Source of the DNA: an uncultured Bacilli bacterium
GTDB lineage: Bacteria > Bacillota_I > Bacilli_A > RF39 > UBA660
Reading direction: 5' to 3'
Assembly (NCBI GenBank): GCA_905236935.1
Contig: CAJOQL010000016.1
Location: forward strand, 1-6,525
DNA length: 6,525 nucleotides
This document shows positions 1-5,967 of the stretch, in pieces. Below the pieces are notes generated by a model. That model saw only the letters and a list, made by a program, of their open reading frames with translations. It was not told the origin of the DNA and searched no databases. Numbering within the stretch: the first letter of the stretch is position 1; the number at the start of each line of letters is the position of its first letter. The position numbers and the translations under genes are program-made.

Positions 1-137
1 ATAATGATTTTTATCTTGATTTATCAAACATTTTATGGGAAAATATTGTACTGGAAATCCCCTTTAAGGTTGTTAAAGAGGGTGCGAAAATAAAATGCCA
101 GCATGGAGATGGCTGGGAGTTAAGCGAAGAAGCTTAA
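1..137 (+). CDS. DUF177/YceD family protein, C-terminal fragment
   Basis: This is the last 44 codons of a gene that begins before the window, read in the frame whose first full codon is at base 3 and ending in TAA at 135-137. The fragment contains LEIPFKVVKEGAKI followed by a short tail, CQHGDGWELSEEA. A beta-rich 'leIP.kvv' strand followed by a 'G.GW.l.see' tail is the usual end of the DUF177/YceD family in Bacillota. The gene directly downstream is rpmF, only 15 bases away, which is the classical neighbour of this family and the main support for the call. Members are small proteins linked by conservation and genetics to large-subunit rRNA or ribosome biogenesis; the exact biochemical role is not settled. 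The two genes are probably co-transcribed, since no promoter or terminator fits between them. The tail has one cysteine and no CxxC pair. Confidence 0.8.
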   Translation, partial: NDFYLDLSNILWENIVLEIPFKVVKEGAKIKCQHGDGWELSEEA

Positions 138-152
138 GGAAGGAGTGATACT

Positions 153-344
153 ATGGCAGTTCCTTTTAGAAGAACTAGTAAAACTAAAAAAAGAATGCGT
201 CGTACACATTTAAAGAAAACTGTACCTGGATTTATCAATTGTCCAAATTGCGCAGAACCTATTAAACCACATAGAGCTTGTCCTAAATGTGGATATTACA
301 AAGGTAAAGAAGTTATCGAAGTTAGTGAAAAAGAAGAAAACTAA
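153..344 (+). CDS. rpmF: 50S ribosomal protein L32, zinc-binding (C+) form
   Basis: L32 is a small protein of the large ribosomal subunit. The 63-residue product starts [19 protein letters not shown], the basic N-terminus typical of bacterial L32, and carries a zinc ribbon with cysteines at residues 30, 33, 43 and 46 (CPNC and CPKC). All four ligands are present, so this is the zinc-binding version rather than the cysteine-free paralogue that some bacteria make under zinc starvation. The length is normal. The start at 153 is fixed by an AAGGAGTG Shine-Dalgarno about six bases upstream. It follows the DUF177 gene by 15 bases, the conserved ylbN/yceD-rpmF arrangement, and probably shares its transcript. 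The acidic tail (EVSEKEEN) is followed at once by a probable terminator that includes the stop codon. Confidence 0.97.
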   Translation: MAVPFRRTSKTKKRMRRTHLKKTVPGFINCPNCAEPIKPHRACPKCGYYKGKEVIEVSEKEEN

Positions 345-351
345 CTTTTTT
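318..351 (+). terminator. Probable intrinsic terminator of DUF177-rpmF
   Basis: GAAGTTAG (318-325) can pair with CTAACTTT (341-348), with one G-T pair at the base, around a 15-base A-rich loop; a run of six T covers 346-351. The rpmF stop codon (342-344) lies in the 3' arm. The core is five pairs and the loop is large, so this is a modest hairpin. Its position just before a new promoter supports the call. Confidence 0.45.
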
Positions 352-352
352 C

Positions 353-381
353 TTGTCTTAAAATCTTAATTATAATATAAT
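353..381 (+). promoter_or_regulatory. Sigma-A-type promoter for the DUF5684 gene
   Basis: TTGTCT (353-358) and TATAAT (376-381) are separated by exactly 17 bases, a near-consensus housekeeping promoter. A second overlapping TATAAT at 371-376 has no properly spaced -35. Transcription should begin near 388, giving a leader of less than 20 bases that still contains the AAAGAGG ribosome-binding site at 391-397. Confidence 0.7.
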
Positions 382-404
382 AAAAATAGAAAAGAGGTTT
401 AAAC

Positions 405-1031
405 ATGAATTTTGAGTTTGGTGAAAAAGCCTTATTAGGCGGAGCAGCTGCATTGCTTGGTGGAGCCTTATTATTTGCAATTTTAATTGTTGTAGCAATA
501 GTGGTATTTCAAATTATTGCAATGGTTAAAGTTTATAAAAAAGCCGGGAAAGCAGGTTGGGAAGCTATCGTACCTTATTATAATAAGTGGGTACTATGCG
601 AAATAGCAGGTGTAAAATGGTGGTTATTCTTAATTATCTGTGCTAGTTCTATTTGTAGCATGTTAGGTTTGTTTTTTCTAAAACCACTTGCTATATTAGT
701 AAGTCTAGCTGGAAGTTTTCTTGTAAATTATAATATTGCTCTTAAATTTGGAAAAGATGGAGTCGGTTATGGTATTTTTCTAACAATATTACCAGTAGTT
801 TTTTATGCAATTTTAGGCTTTGGCGATGCTGAATTTAAAGATATAAAGGTAAGTCCTTATGGTGCAATTACTGAAGAAAAATTTGATTCTACATTTAAAA
901 CTAACACAAAAGAAGAACCAAAAACTGAGACTAAAAGTAATAAAGCAACAAAAGCAAAGTTTTGTAAAAATTGTGGCGCAGAAATTAAAGATGCAAAATT
1001 TTGTCCAAATTGTGGAACTGAAATACGCTAA
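405..1031 (+). CDS. DUF5684-type membrane protein with C-terminal zinc ribbon
   Basis: This 208-residue protein has hydrophobic stretches at about 11-40, 72-92, 94-114 and 122-140, so probably four membrane helices. The conserved block after the first helix, KKAGKAGWEAIVPYYNKW (residues 45-62), followed by 'CEIAG', is the signature I associate with DUF5684, whose members usually read 'aGkpgWaaivPiyN...l.kiaG'. A polar, lysine-rich linker (about 160-185) leads to a C-terminal zinc ribbon with cysteines at 187, 190, 200 and 203 (CKNC and CPNC), presumably cytoplasmic. Similar small membrane proteins with zinc-ribbon tails are common in Bacillota; their function is unknown. AAAGAGG seven bases before the ATG supports the start. 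It has its own promoter and terminator and so appears to be a single-gene unit. I can assign the fold class but not a biochemical role. Confidence 0.8.
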   Translation: MNFEFGEKALLGGAAALLGGALLFAILIVVAIVVFQIIAMVKVYKKAGKAGWEAIVPYYNKWVLCEIAGVKWWLFLIICASSICSMLGLFFLKPLAILVSLAGSFLVNYNIALKFGKDGVGYGIFLTILPVVFYAILGFGDAEFKDIKVSPYGAITEEKFDSTFKTNTKEEPKTETKSNKATKAKFCKNCGAEIKDAKFCPNCGTEIR

Positions 1032-1049
1032 ATAAGTGTATTTTTTTTT
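1021..1049 (+). terminator. Intrinsic terminator with stop codon in its loop
   Basis: AAATACGC (1021-1028) pairs with GTGTATTT (1036-1043) over eight pairs with one G-T wobble. The loop TAAATAA (1029-1035) contains the stop codon of the DUF5684 gene. Thymines run through 1049. This is a compact, AT-rich but well-formed terminator. Confidence 0.65.
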
Positions 1050-1064
1050 ATAATGTGGTATAAT
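1049..1064 (+). promoter_or_regulatory. Tandem -10 boxes, the second an extended -10
   Basis: Two perfect TATAAT hexamers lie ten bases apart (1049-1054 and 1059-1064). The second is preceded by TGTGG, matching the TRTGN extension that lets sigma-A promoters work with a poor -35. No convincing -35 is found at 16-18 bases for either box. The first box overlaps the end of the upstream terminator's T run. Predicted start sites are about 1061 and 1071, just before the 122-residue gene. Confidence 0.6.
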
Positions 1065-1080
1065 GTTTTAAGGATAGAGA

Positions 1081-1449
1081 GTGATATATGTGAGAAAAAA
1101 TAAACTTATATTAAAGCATTGTCCATATTTTTATAAAATAATTAACTTTGAATACAGTGAAGATGATAGCATTACATCTAAATTAATAACAATCTATAAA
1201 AGCTATATTTTCAATATTGATATTAATAAAGAAGAAGAGATAAAAAGGGTTGAAAAAATCGATTTTGTTTTAAATAAATATATTGAAGATTATTTCTTTA
1301 GAAAAGATATGAAAGATAGAATTTTAAATATTAAAGTTAATAGAGAAGCTAGTGATGTACTTAAAGGTGTAATAGATAGCATAATTCTTGCTTTTGATTC
1401 CTATGAAAATGATTATACTCGTAATATTTATTTTGCAAGGTGGATATAA
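1081..1449 (+). CDS. Unrecognised 122-residue protein
   Basis: I do not recognise this protein. It appears soluble and mixed in charge, with no signal peptide or membrane helix. Aromatic residues are frequent (for example CPYFYKIINFEY near the N-terminus and NIYFARWI at the C-terminus). The middle, about residues 50-105, looks helical with alternating charged and aliphatic residues (EEEIKRVEKIDFVLNKYI). The start is a GTG. At 1081 it has AAGGA six bases upstream. An in-frame GTG at 1090 would give 119 residues (MRKNKLILK) and sits behind AGAGAGTGAT, a weaker Shine-Dalgarno match; if transcription starts at 1071, the second start becomes more attractive. The stop is two bases before the next gene's ATG, and that gene's Shine-Dalgarno lies inside this coding region. 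The two are therefore very likely one operon and perhaps one functional unit. Confidence 0.75.
   Translation: MIYVRKNKLILKHCPYFYKIINFEYSEDDSITSKLITIYKSYIFNIDINKEEEIKRVEKIDFVLNKYIEDYFFRKDMKDRILNIKVNREASDVLKGVIDSIILAFDSYENDYTRNIYFARWI
1437..1443 (+). promoter_or_regulatory. Ribosome-binding site that sets the start at 1452
   Basis: AAGGTGG lies eight bases before ATG 1452. An upstream in-frame GTG at 1440 lies inside this site and has no ribosome-binding site of its own, so 1452 is the better start. Confidence 0.75.
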
Positions 1450-1451
1450 TA

Positions 1452-2342
1452 ATGGATGAAGATTTTTATATTGAAAAAGAAAACCCACTTAAAATAGCCT
1501 TTTATTTAATTATAATGTGTGGATTAATTATTGGTGGAATATATGTCTATATGACATATAAAAATAATGATAATATAAAACTTAAAAATGTAACAATTGA
1601 ACTAGGAGATAAACTATCAAAAGATATTAATACTTATGCAACAGGTAATAACCTAAATACTTACTTTTTAGATGTAACAAGTGTTAGTGTCGATGAAAAT
1701 GGGCTAACCAATAGTACTGGTGAATACTCTTATAAAATTAAAAAAAATGGAGAAATAAAAAAAGGCAAAATTTTTGTCAAGGATACTACTAAACCAACTT
1801 TTGAACTTAATGATTTAATAGTTGGAGTAAATGAAGAATTTAGTCCAAATGATTACTTAGCAAGCTGCACAGACTTATCAATGCCATGCCTAGTTAGATT
1901 TAAAAAAGCAAAAGATTTAGAATTAAATAAAAGTGAAGGCACCTACAAGACTACAATTATAATTAGTGATAATGCCGGTAATGAAGTAGTTAAAGAAGTA
2001 ACCCTAACTGTTAAAGGTGAAAACACACTTTTAAATAAAAAGACTAGTGATTTAGAATTTAATCATTTGAGTGAAAATGATTCTAATTGGGATAAAACTT
2101 ATACCTTAAAGTTAGAAAAAGCCCTAAATGAAGAAAGTGTAGAATATACTAATGCGATAAATAGCATCAGTACTAAAGAATATTTATTTGATAAAAAAAT
2201 AATTGATAAAAAAATCTTAGTTATTTATAATAAATATAATTATGTCATTGGATTTAGTATAAAAATTAATTTTGAAGATAATAGTACTATTTATGTAAAT
2301 AATGATAATGCTAAAGAAGTAGTAAATGAAACTGAAGAATAA
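1452..2342 (+). CDS. Membrane-anchored surface protein with Ig-like (DUF5011-type) domains
   Basis: The 296-residue product has a short cytoplasmic N-terminus and one membrane helix (about 13-36, including FYLIIMCGLIIGGIYVYM). There is no cleavage or lipobox cysteine, so it is probably an anchored type II protein with the rest outside the cell. Residues about 46-110 form a beta-rich domain ending in KIFVKDTTKPTF. Residues about 115-188 form a second one ending in SDNAGNEVVKEVTLTVKG. The 'DTTKP...' junction and 'sDnaGN' near the end are hallmarks of bacterial Ig-like/DUF5011 or HYR-type repeats in cell-envelope proteins. Cys139 and Cys146 in the second domain could form a disulfide. Residues about 200-290 are a less clear C-terminal domain, also likely beta-rich, with no LPxTG signal. 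It follows the 122-residue gene by two bases and ends in a terminator. A role in adhesion or envelope interaction is inference from the domain type only. Confidence 0.75.
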   Translation: MDEDFYIEKENPLKIAFYLIIMCGLIIGGIYVYMTYKNNDNIKLKNVTIELGDKLSKDINTYATGNNLNTYFLDVTSVSVDENGLTNSTGEYSYKIKKNGEIKKGKIFVKDTTKPTFELNDLIVGVNEEFSPNDYLASCTDLSMPCLVRFKKAKDLELNKSEGTYKTTIIISDNAGNEVVKEVTLTVKGENTLLNKKTSDLEFNHLSENDSNWDKTYTLKLEKALNEESVEYTNAINSISTKEYLFDKKIIDKKILVIYNKYNYVIGFSIKINFEDNSTIYVNNDNAKEVVNETEE

Positions 2343-2365
2343 TAAAAATGTTATTCTTTTTCTTT
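2334..2365 (+). terminator. Intrinsic terminator overlapping the Ig-like gene's stop codon
   Basis: AAGAATAA (2335-2342) pairs perfectly with TTATTCTT (2351-2358), extendable by a G-T pair, around an eight-base loop. The tail is T-rich, interrupted by one C at 2362. The stop codon (TAA, 2340-2342) is in the 5' arm. An ATG at 2348 that could extend the next gene falls in the loop. Confidence 0.6.
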
Positions 2366-2391
2366 GCTTTTAAAATAGTTTATTTTATAAT
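2364..2391 (+). promoter_or_regulatory. Probable promoter of the wHTH-TPR gene
   Basis: TATAAT (2386-2391) has TTGCTT (2364-2369) 16 bases upstream, a perfect -10 with only half of the -35 consensus. The predicted start near 2398 leaves a leader of about 16 bases carrying the AGGAGG site. Confidence 0.5.
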
Positions 2392-2401
2392 AAAACTTAT
2401 T

Positions 2402-2407
2402 AGGAGG
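2402..2407 (+). promoter_or_regulatory. Ribosome-binding site that sets the start at 2414
   Basis: A perfect AGGAGG lies six bases before ATG 2414. The upstream in-frame ATG at 2348 has no Shine-Dalgarno and lies inside the preceding terminator, so 2414 is the true start. Confidence 0.9.
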
Positions 2408-2413
2408 CAAAAG

Positions 2414-5233
2414 ATGGAAAATAAAACAAATATAATTTATGAAATAATAATGTCTAAAGATGAATTAACTACTAAAATTCTTAATAATAACGGCATAAAT
2501 AGTAAACATATTAGAATGTTAATACAAGAAGGTATTCTTATTAGATTGAAAAGAGGTATTTACACTTTATCTAATTTAGATTATTTATATAATTATGGAA
2601 TTAATCTATTAAATACAAATACTGAAAAAGCTATAAAGTGTTTAAATAGATGTATTGAAATTGATAGTAATTATTTAAAAGCTAGTGAAAGATTACTATC
2701 TATATATTTAGAAAGTCAAAATTATAATGAAGCCTTTAAATGTATAGATTTTTTATATAAACATAATCCTACTAAATATGGTATTTATTTATATTTATTA
2801 AATGCTTTTAGCTCTTTAGATGAATATTATCAGAATATATGTAAAAATATGAATCTTTCTGATATAGAAATATTACCTAAAAATGATTATCAGATATTTA
2901 TAACTTTAATATTACAAAATTATTTTTTAAAAGCATATCAAATATTATTGGAAAATAATAAATTTGAAGATGAAAATTTAACTTTACTTTTAAGAAACGC
3001 TAAAAATGCGTTTATGAATGAAATAAATGAAGAAAAGGAATTAATAAAAAATCATAAATATCAGGAATTACTTATTTATATGAAAAATTTATTAAATAAG
3101 AGAAAATTAAGTAGTTATGAAGAATATATCTTGCAAATTACTTTAGACATTATCGCTATATTTAAAATAAATATTTATAAGGAACATACTAAAGAAGAAA
3201 ATATTTTAAAACTAATTGCTAATAAAGATTATAAATTAGCCTTAGAATTAATTGAAAATGGTTATGGTTTAGAAGAAGATGCAATACATTTAGCTTTAAA
3301 AGATATTAATAAAATAATTAGAATTATTGAAGATAAGAAATCACCTTCAATTATGGAAAGCTTGCCAAAAGATGAAAGTATGGTTAAACAAAGTACAAAC
3401 TTAAATGAGGAAAATGAAGATGCAATAATGCAAAAAACTGATGATATCCAAGCATTCCTTATTCAAAAATATGATTATATGGTTATGAATAACTTATCTA
3501 TATTATTATTAGATAATATTAGTATTGAAGAAGAAAATATCATTAAAAGTCTTCTAAATAAAGAGTCTAATTTTAAATGTTTTACAGTTGGAAAAATAGT
3601 GCCACAATTAGTTTTACAAAGATATGAAGAATTAGATGATAGATTAAGTTTAATTAAATATATTAAAAACCAATATCGTGCAAAATTATATCAAGATGTT
3701 GTAATTAACTCTAAAAAATTATTAAGAAATATATATCATAAAGATATCTTAATAATATTAATTAAAGCCTTAGTTAAATTAAATAATTTTGATGAAGCAC
3801 TATATTATTTAAATATTTTAGCAGCCGATTATGATGAGTTAGGAATAAATACTAATATAAATGAAATAATTAAAGCTATTAAAGAACATAATCCTAATTT
3901 AAATGCTATTATCAATAATTTTTATGATGTAAATAAAATAAATTTATCACTCTATGATGAGATATTAGAAATGTTAAATTTAAATAGCAAAAATGAAAAA
4001 TGTTATATTGTATTATCAAATAATTCTAATCCTAATAGTACAAATCGTGATATTAAAGAACTATCTAAATTCTTTAATCAAATAAGATCATTTCAAATTT
4101 ATAAAAATACTGATAAACAAGAAACTATCGTTATTAAAACTTGCGATAAGCCTATAAATAAAGATGAAATCTTAACAAAAATAGATGAATCACTTGCTAA
4201 AAAAGATTATCTTGAAGCAAATAGACTTATAAATATTATCATTAGTGCGCTTAACAATTCTATGTATGGATTAAGACAAACTGCTAAGTATTTTTCCAAA
4301 CTAGGATATAATTATAATAGTTTAGGTATGTATACTGATGCTAAAGAATGTTTTTTAATATCTGAAGGAATTAATCAAAAATTAAATCTTCCTTATTCTC
4401 AAAAAAGTATATTAGAAAAGGTTGAAGCAAATAAAAATGAAGCAGATTATTTAAATGCAAAGCAAGAAGAAATGAAACAAAAAGGATTATTATATTTACC
4501 TTTAGAAAGAGAAACTATTTATAAAAAATACTTAGATACTAAATATAAAATACTAAAATTAGATAATAAATTTTATATGCTTCCTCCAAGAGAATATTAT
4601 ATTGAAAAAAAAGATATTTTAGAAGTTCATGAATATTATGATAATGGATTTTATCAAAAAGCATTAGATAAAATAAAAATGTGTCTTAAATCTCTATCAG
4701 TAAATCCTTATGTATTACTTCATAACTACCATTTACTTGGTAAAATTTACATGAAATTAGAAGAATATGGTTTAGCAACATATTATTTATCATTTGCGCT
4801 AAAAATAGCATCAAATATTAAAAATGATTATTATATAAATATAATATCAAACTTACTTCTTAAAGCTGAAAAATTGTATTATAGTAGTGAAAATGCTAAA
4901 GCTATAACTGATTTTACTTTAAAAGAATTTGAAGAAGAACATAATAATCAATTAGAAAAAATAGCATGTCTTTTAATAGGTACTGAGTATAAAATAGAAG
5001 ATTTACAAGAAAAATATAATTTATCTGTGGAAGATATACAAATTATTAATTTAATAATTGCTAGAGAATACTATACAAATGCAGATTATATCAATGGTGA
5101 TTACTATTTTAAATTAGTAGAAAAGTCTAAAGGTAAAACCATTAAAGTTAAAAAAATGTTTGCAGATATTCAAAGCAAAAAGCTATTTTTAAAAAATCGT
5201 AAAGCAGAAGCTATCATTTTATCGAAAAAATAA
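2414..5233 (+). CDS. Large protein: AbiEi-like winged helix fused to a TPR-like repeat array
   Basis: The 939-residue product has no signal peptide or membrane helix and is likely cytoplasmic. Residues about 7-52 resemble the N-terminal winged helix of AbiEi-type antitoxins: a first helix, 'LTTKILNNNGINSKHIRMLI' (18-37) as a helix-turn-helix, then 'EGILIRLKRGIYTL' (39-52) as the wing, matching the family pattern 'G.l.ri.rGiY.l'. TPR-like helix pairs follow at about 57-90 and 91-122, with weaker ones near 264-283, 412-440, 445-475, 588-615, 622-655, 737-763 and 768-802 (for example GKIYMKLEEYGLATYYLSFA). A polar, acidic linker (about 308-342) separates two halves. Stretches near 525-580 and 705-730 look beta-like rather than TPR. 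No AbiEii nucleotidyltransferase gene is adjacent. The gene has its own promoter and strong ribosome-binding site. A scaffold or regulator that couples DNA binding to protein binding is inference; the function is unknown. Confidence 0.8.
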   Translation: MENKTNIIYEIIMSKDELTTKILNNNGINSKHIRMLIQEGILIRLKRGIYTLSNLDYLYNYGINLLNTNTEKAIKCLNRCIEIDSNYLKASERLLSIYLESQNYNEAFKCIDFLYKHNPTKYGIYLYLLNAFSSLDEYYQNICKNMNLSDIEILPKNDYQIFITLILQNYFLKAYQILLENNKFEDENLTLLLRNAKNAFMNEINEEKELIKNHKYQELLIYMKNLLNKRKLSSYEEYILQITLDIIAIFKINIYKEHTKEENILKLIANKDYKLALELIENGYGLEEDAIHLALKDINKIIRIIEDKKSPSIMESLPKDESMVKQSTNLNEENEDAIMQKTDDIQAFLIQKYDYMVMNNLSILLLDNISIEEENIIKSLLNKESNFKCFTVGKIVPQLVLQRYEELDDRLSLIKYIKNQYRAKLYQDVVINSKKLLRNIYHKDILIILIKALVKLNNFDEALYYLNILAADYDELGINTNINEIIKAIKEHNPNLNAIINNFYDVNKINLSLYDEILEMLNLNSKNEKCYIVLSNNSNPNSTNRDIKELSKFFNQIRSFQIYKNTDKQETIVIKTCDKPINKDEILTKIDESLAKKDYLEANRLINIIISALNNSMYGLRQTAKYFSKLGYNYNSLGMYTDAKECFLISEGINQKLNLPYSQKSILEKVEANKNEADYLNAKQEEMKQKGLLYLPLERETIYKKYLDTKYKILKLDNKFYMLPPREYYIEKKDILEVHEYYDNGFYQKALDKIKMCLKSLSVNPYVLLHNYHLLGKIYMKLEEYGLATYYLSFALKIASNIKNDYYINIISNLLLKAEKLYYSSENAKAITDFTLKEFEEEHNNQLEKIACLLIGTEYKIEDLQEKYNLSVEDIQIINLIIAREYYTNADYINGDYYFKLVEKSKGKTIKVKKMFADIQSKKLFLKNRKAEAIILSKK

Positions 5234-5266
5234 GCATTAGAGTTTTTGCTCTTTTGAGATTTTTTC
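5224..5266 (+). terminator. Possible weak terminator after the wHTH-TPR gene
   Basis: GAAAAAAT (5224-5231) is an exact inverted repeat of ATTTTTTC (5259-5266). Inside it, AGAG (5239-5242) can pair with CTCT (5249-5252), and CTC-TTTT-GAG (5249-5258) is an alternative. The short inner stem followed by a T6 run (5260-5265) could terminate, but no arrangement is strong. The position between a stop codon and a new promoter is the main support. Confidence 0.35.
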
Positions 5267-5295
5267 TTGCACCATCTATATCAAAGTGATATAAT
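5267..5295 (+). promoter_or_regulatory. Promoter of the rpsU-yqeY operon with overlapping palindrome
   Basis: TATAAT (5290-5295) is preceded by TGA, giving a TGN extended -10, and lies 17 bases after TTGCAC (5267-5272). A perfect 7-bp inverted repeat with a three-base centre, TATATCA-AAG-TGATATA (5277-5293), covers the spacer and most of the -10. This could be a repressor operator, or chance in AT-rich DNA. Confidence 0.65.
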
Positions 5296-5310
5296 ACAAA
5301 TAGCTTTGAA

Positions 5311-5320
5311 GGGAGGGATC
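5311..5320 (+). promoter_or_regulatory. Extended ribosome-binding site of rpsU
   Basis: GGGAGGGATC closely matches the full anti-Shine-Dalgarno complement (GGAGGTGATC). Together with the conserved N-terminus of S21 it fixes the start at ATG 5324 rather than an upstream in-frame TTG at 5267. Confidence 0.85.
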
Positions 5321-5323
5321 AAG

Positions 5324-5515
5324 ATGACTAAGGTAGAAGTTAGAAATGGTGACGTTGATAAGGCTTTAAAAAGATTTAAAATTAAAGTTGCTAGAAGTGG
5401 TGTCCCTTCAGAAATAAAAAAACATAAATGCTATGAAAAACCAGGAGTTCGTAGAAGAAACGAACTAAAAGAAAATATTAAAAATTCTCGTAAAAAGAAT
5501 CGTAATAGAGATTAG
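5324..5515 (+). CDS. rpsU: 30S ribosomal protein S21
   Basis: S21 is a small, very basic protein of the small subunit that sits near the 3' end of 16S rRNA and assists initiation. The 63-residue product shows the family pattern throughout: TKVEVRNGDVDKALKRFKIK at the N-terminus, then 'SGVPSEIKKHKCYEKPGVRR' and a lysine/arginine-rich tail (NSRKKNRNRD). The length is normal for Bacillota. The start at 5324 follows an extended ribosome-binding site. An in-frame TTG 57 bases upstream lies inside the promoter -35 box and is not used. The gene ends in TAG, the only non-TAA stop in this window, eight bases before yqeY. The rpsU-yqeY pair is a conserved operon in Bacilli, and its promoter carries a palindrome that may regulate both genes. 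Confidence 0.97.
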   Translation: MTKVEVRNGDVDKALKRFKIKVARSGVPSEIKKHKCYEKPGVRRRNELKENIKNSRKKNRNRD

Positions 5516-5523
5516 GTGAGATT

Positions 5524-5967
5524 ATGTTTGAACAAATTACTAAAGATTTAACTAATGCTATGAAAGAAAAAGATGCTTTTAGATTATCAGTTTTAAGAAT
5601 GCTTAAAAGTAGTCTAAAAAATGAAGAAATAAATAAAAAAGCACCTTTAACTGATATAGAAGTTCTATCTGTAATTAAGAAGCAAGTTAAAACTAGAAAA
5701 GATTCCAAAGAAGAATATTTAAAATATAATAGAATAGACTTAGCAAATGATTTACAAAAAGAAATAGAAATACTAAGTACTTATCTACCAGCAGAATTAT
5801 CTAAAGAAGAAATAATTAAAATAATTGATGAGGTAATTGCTGAAATTAATCCAGAAGGTGCTAAAGGCATGGGTGCTGTAATTAAAACTATCAGTAGTAA
5901 ATATGGCACTAGAGTAGATATGGGATTAGTATCAAAACTTGTAAAGGAAAAATTAATGAACCAATAA
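5524..5967 (+). CDS. yqeY: GatB/YqeY domain protein
   Basis: The 147-residue length is typical of stand-alone YqeY proteins. The N-terminal helical half has the family landmarks [18 protein letters not shown] (residues 19-36), [14 protein letters not shown] (52-65) and [18 protein letters not shown] (72-89). The C-terminal three-helix domain has [10 protein letters not shown] (112-121) and [17 protein letters not shown]. This tail domain is homologous to the one that contacts tRNA in GatB and in some glutaminyl-tRNA synthetases, so a tRNA-related role is likely, although the cellular function of free YqeY remains poorly defined. The start at 5524 is supported by AGGTGAG just upstream, overlapping the rpsU stop codon, which suggests translational coupling. 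The last codons form half of a clear terminator hairpin. Confidence 0.95.
   Translation: MFEQITKDLTNAMKEKDAFRLSVLRMLKSSLKNEEINKKAPLTDIEVLSVIKKQVKTRKDSKEEYLKYNRIDLANDLQKEIEILSTYLPAELSKEEIIKIIDEVIAEINPEGAKGMGAVIKTISSKYGTRVDMGLVSKLVKEKLMNQ

Noticed and set aside
1440..1451. GTG start for the Ig-like protein, overlapping the previous gene.
   Set aside because: It falls inside the AAGGTGG ribosome-binding site that serves ATG 1452.
2383..2395. Palindrome TTTTATAATAAAA over the -10 box of the wHTH-TPR gene.
   Set aside because: It consists only of A and T, and such symmetry is expected around TATAAT in this base composition, so it is not evidence for an operator.
2348..2413. Upstream extension of the wHTH-TPR gene giving a hydrophobic N-terminus (MLFFFFAFKIVYFIIKLI), which looks like a membrane anchor.
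   Set aside because: It is translation of the T-rich terminator tail and promoter. The ATG at 2348 has no ribosome-binding site and lies in a hairpin loop, while ATG 2414 has a perfect AGGAGG.
2414..5233. A complete AbiE toxin-antitoxin or phage-defence system.
   Set aside because: No AbiEii-like nucleotidyltransferase gene is present on either side; the neighbours are a surface protein and rpsU, so only the N-terminal domain resemblance stands.
5267..5323. TTG start extending rpsU by 19 residues.
   Set aside because: It lies in the promoter -35 box, upstream of the predicted transcription start, and the S21 family N-terminus matches the ATG at 5324.
5478..5708. A 76-residue open frame on the minus strand.
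   Set aside because: It is antisense to rpsU and yqeY, both well supported, and has no ribosome-binding site or recognisable protein features.
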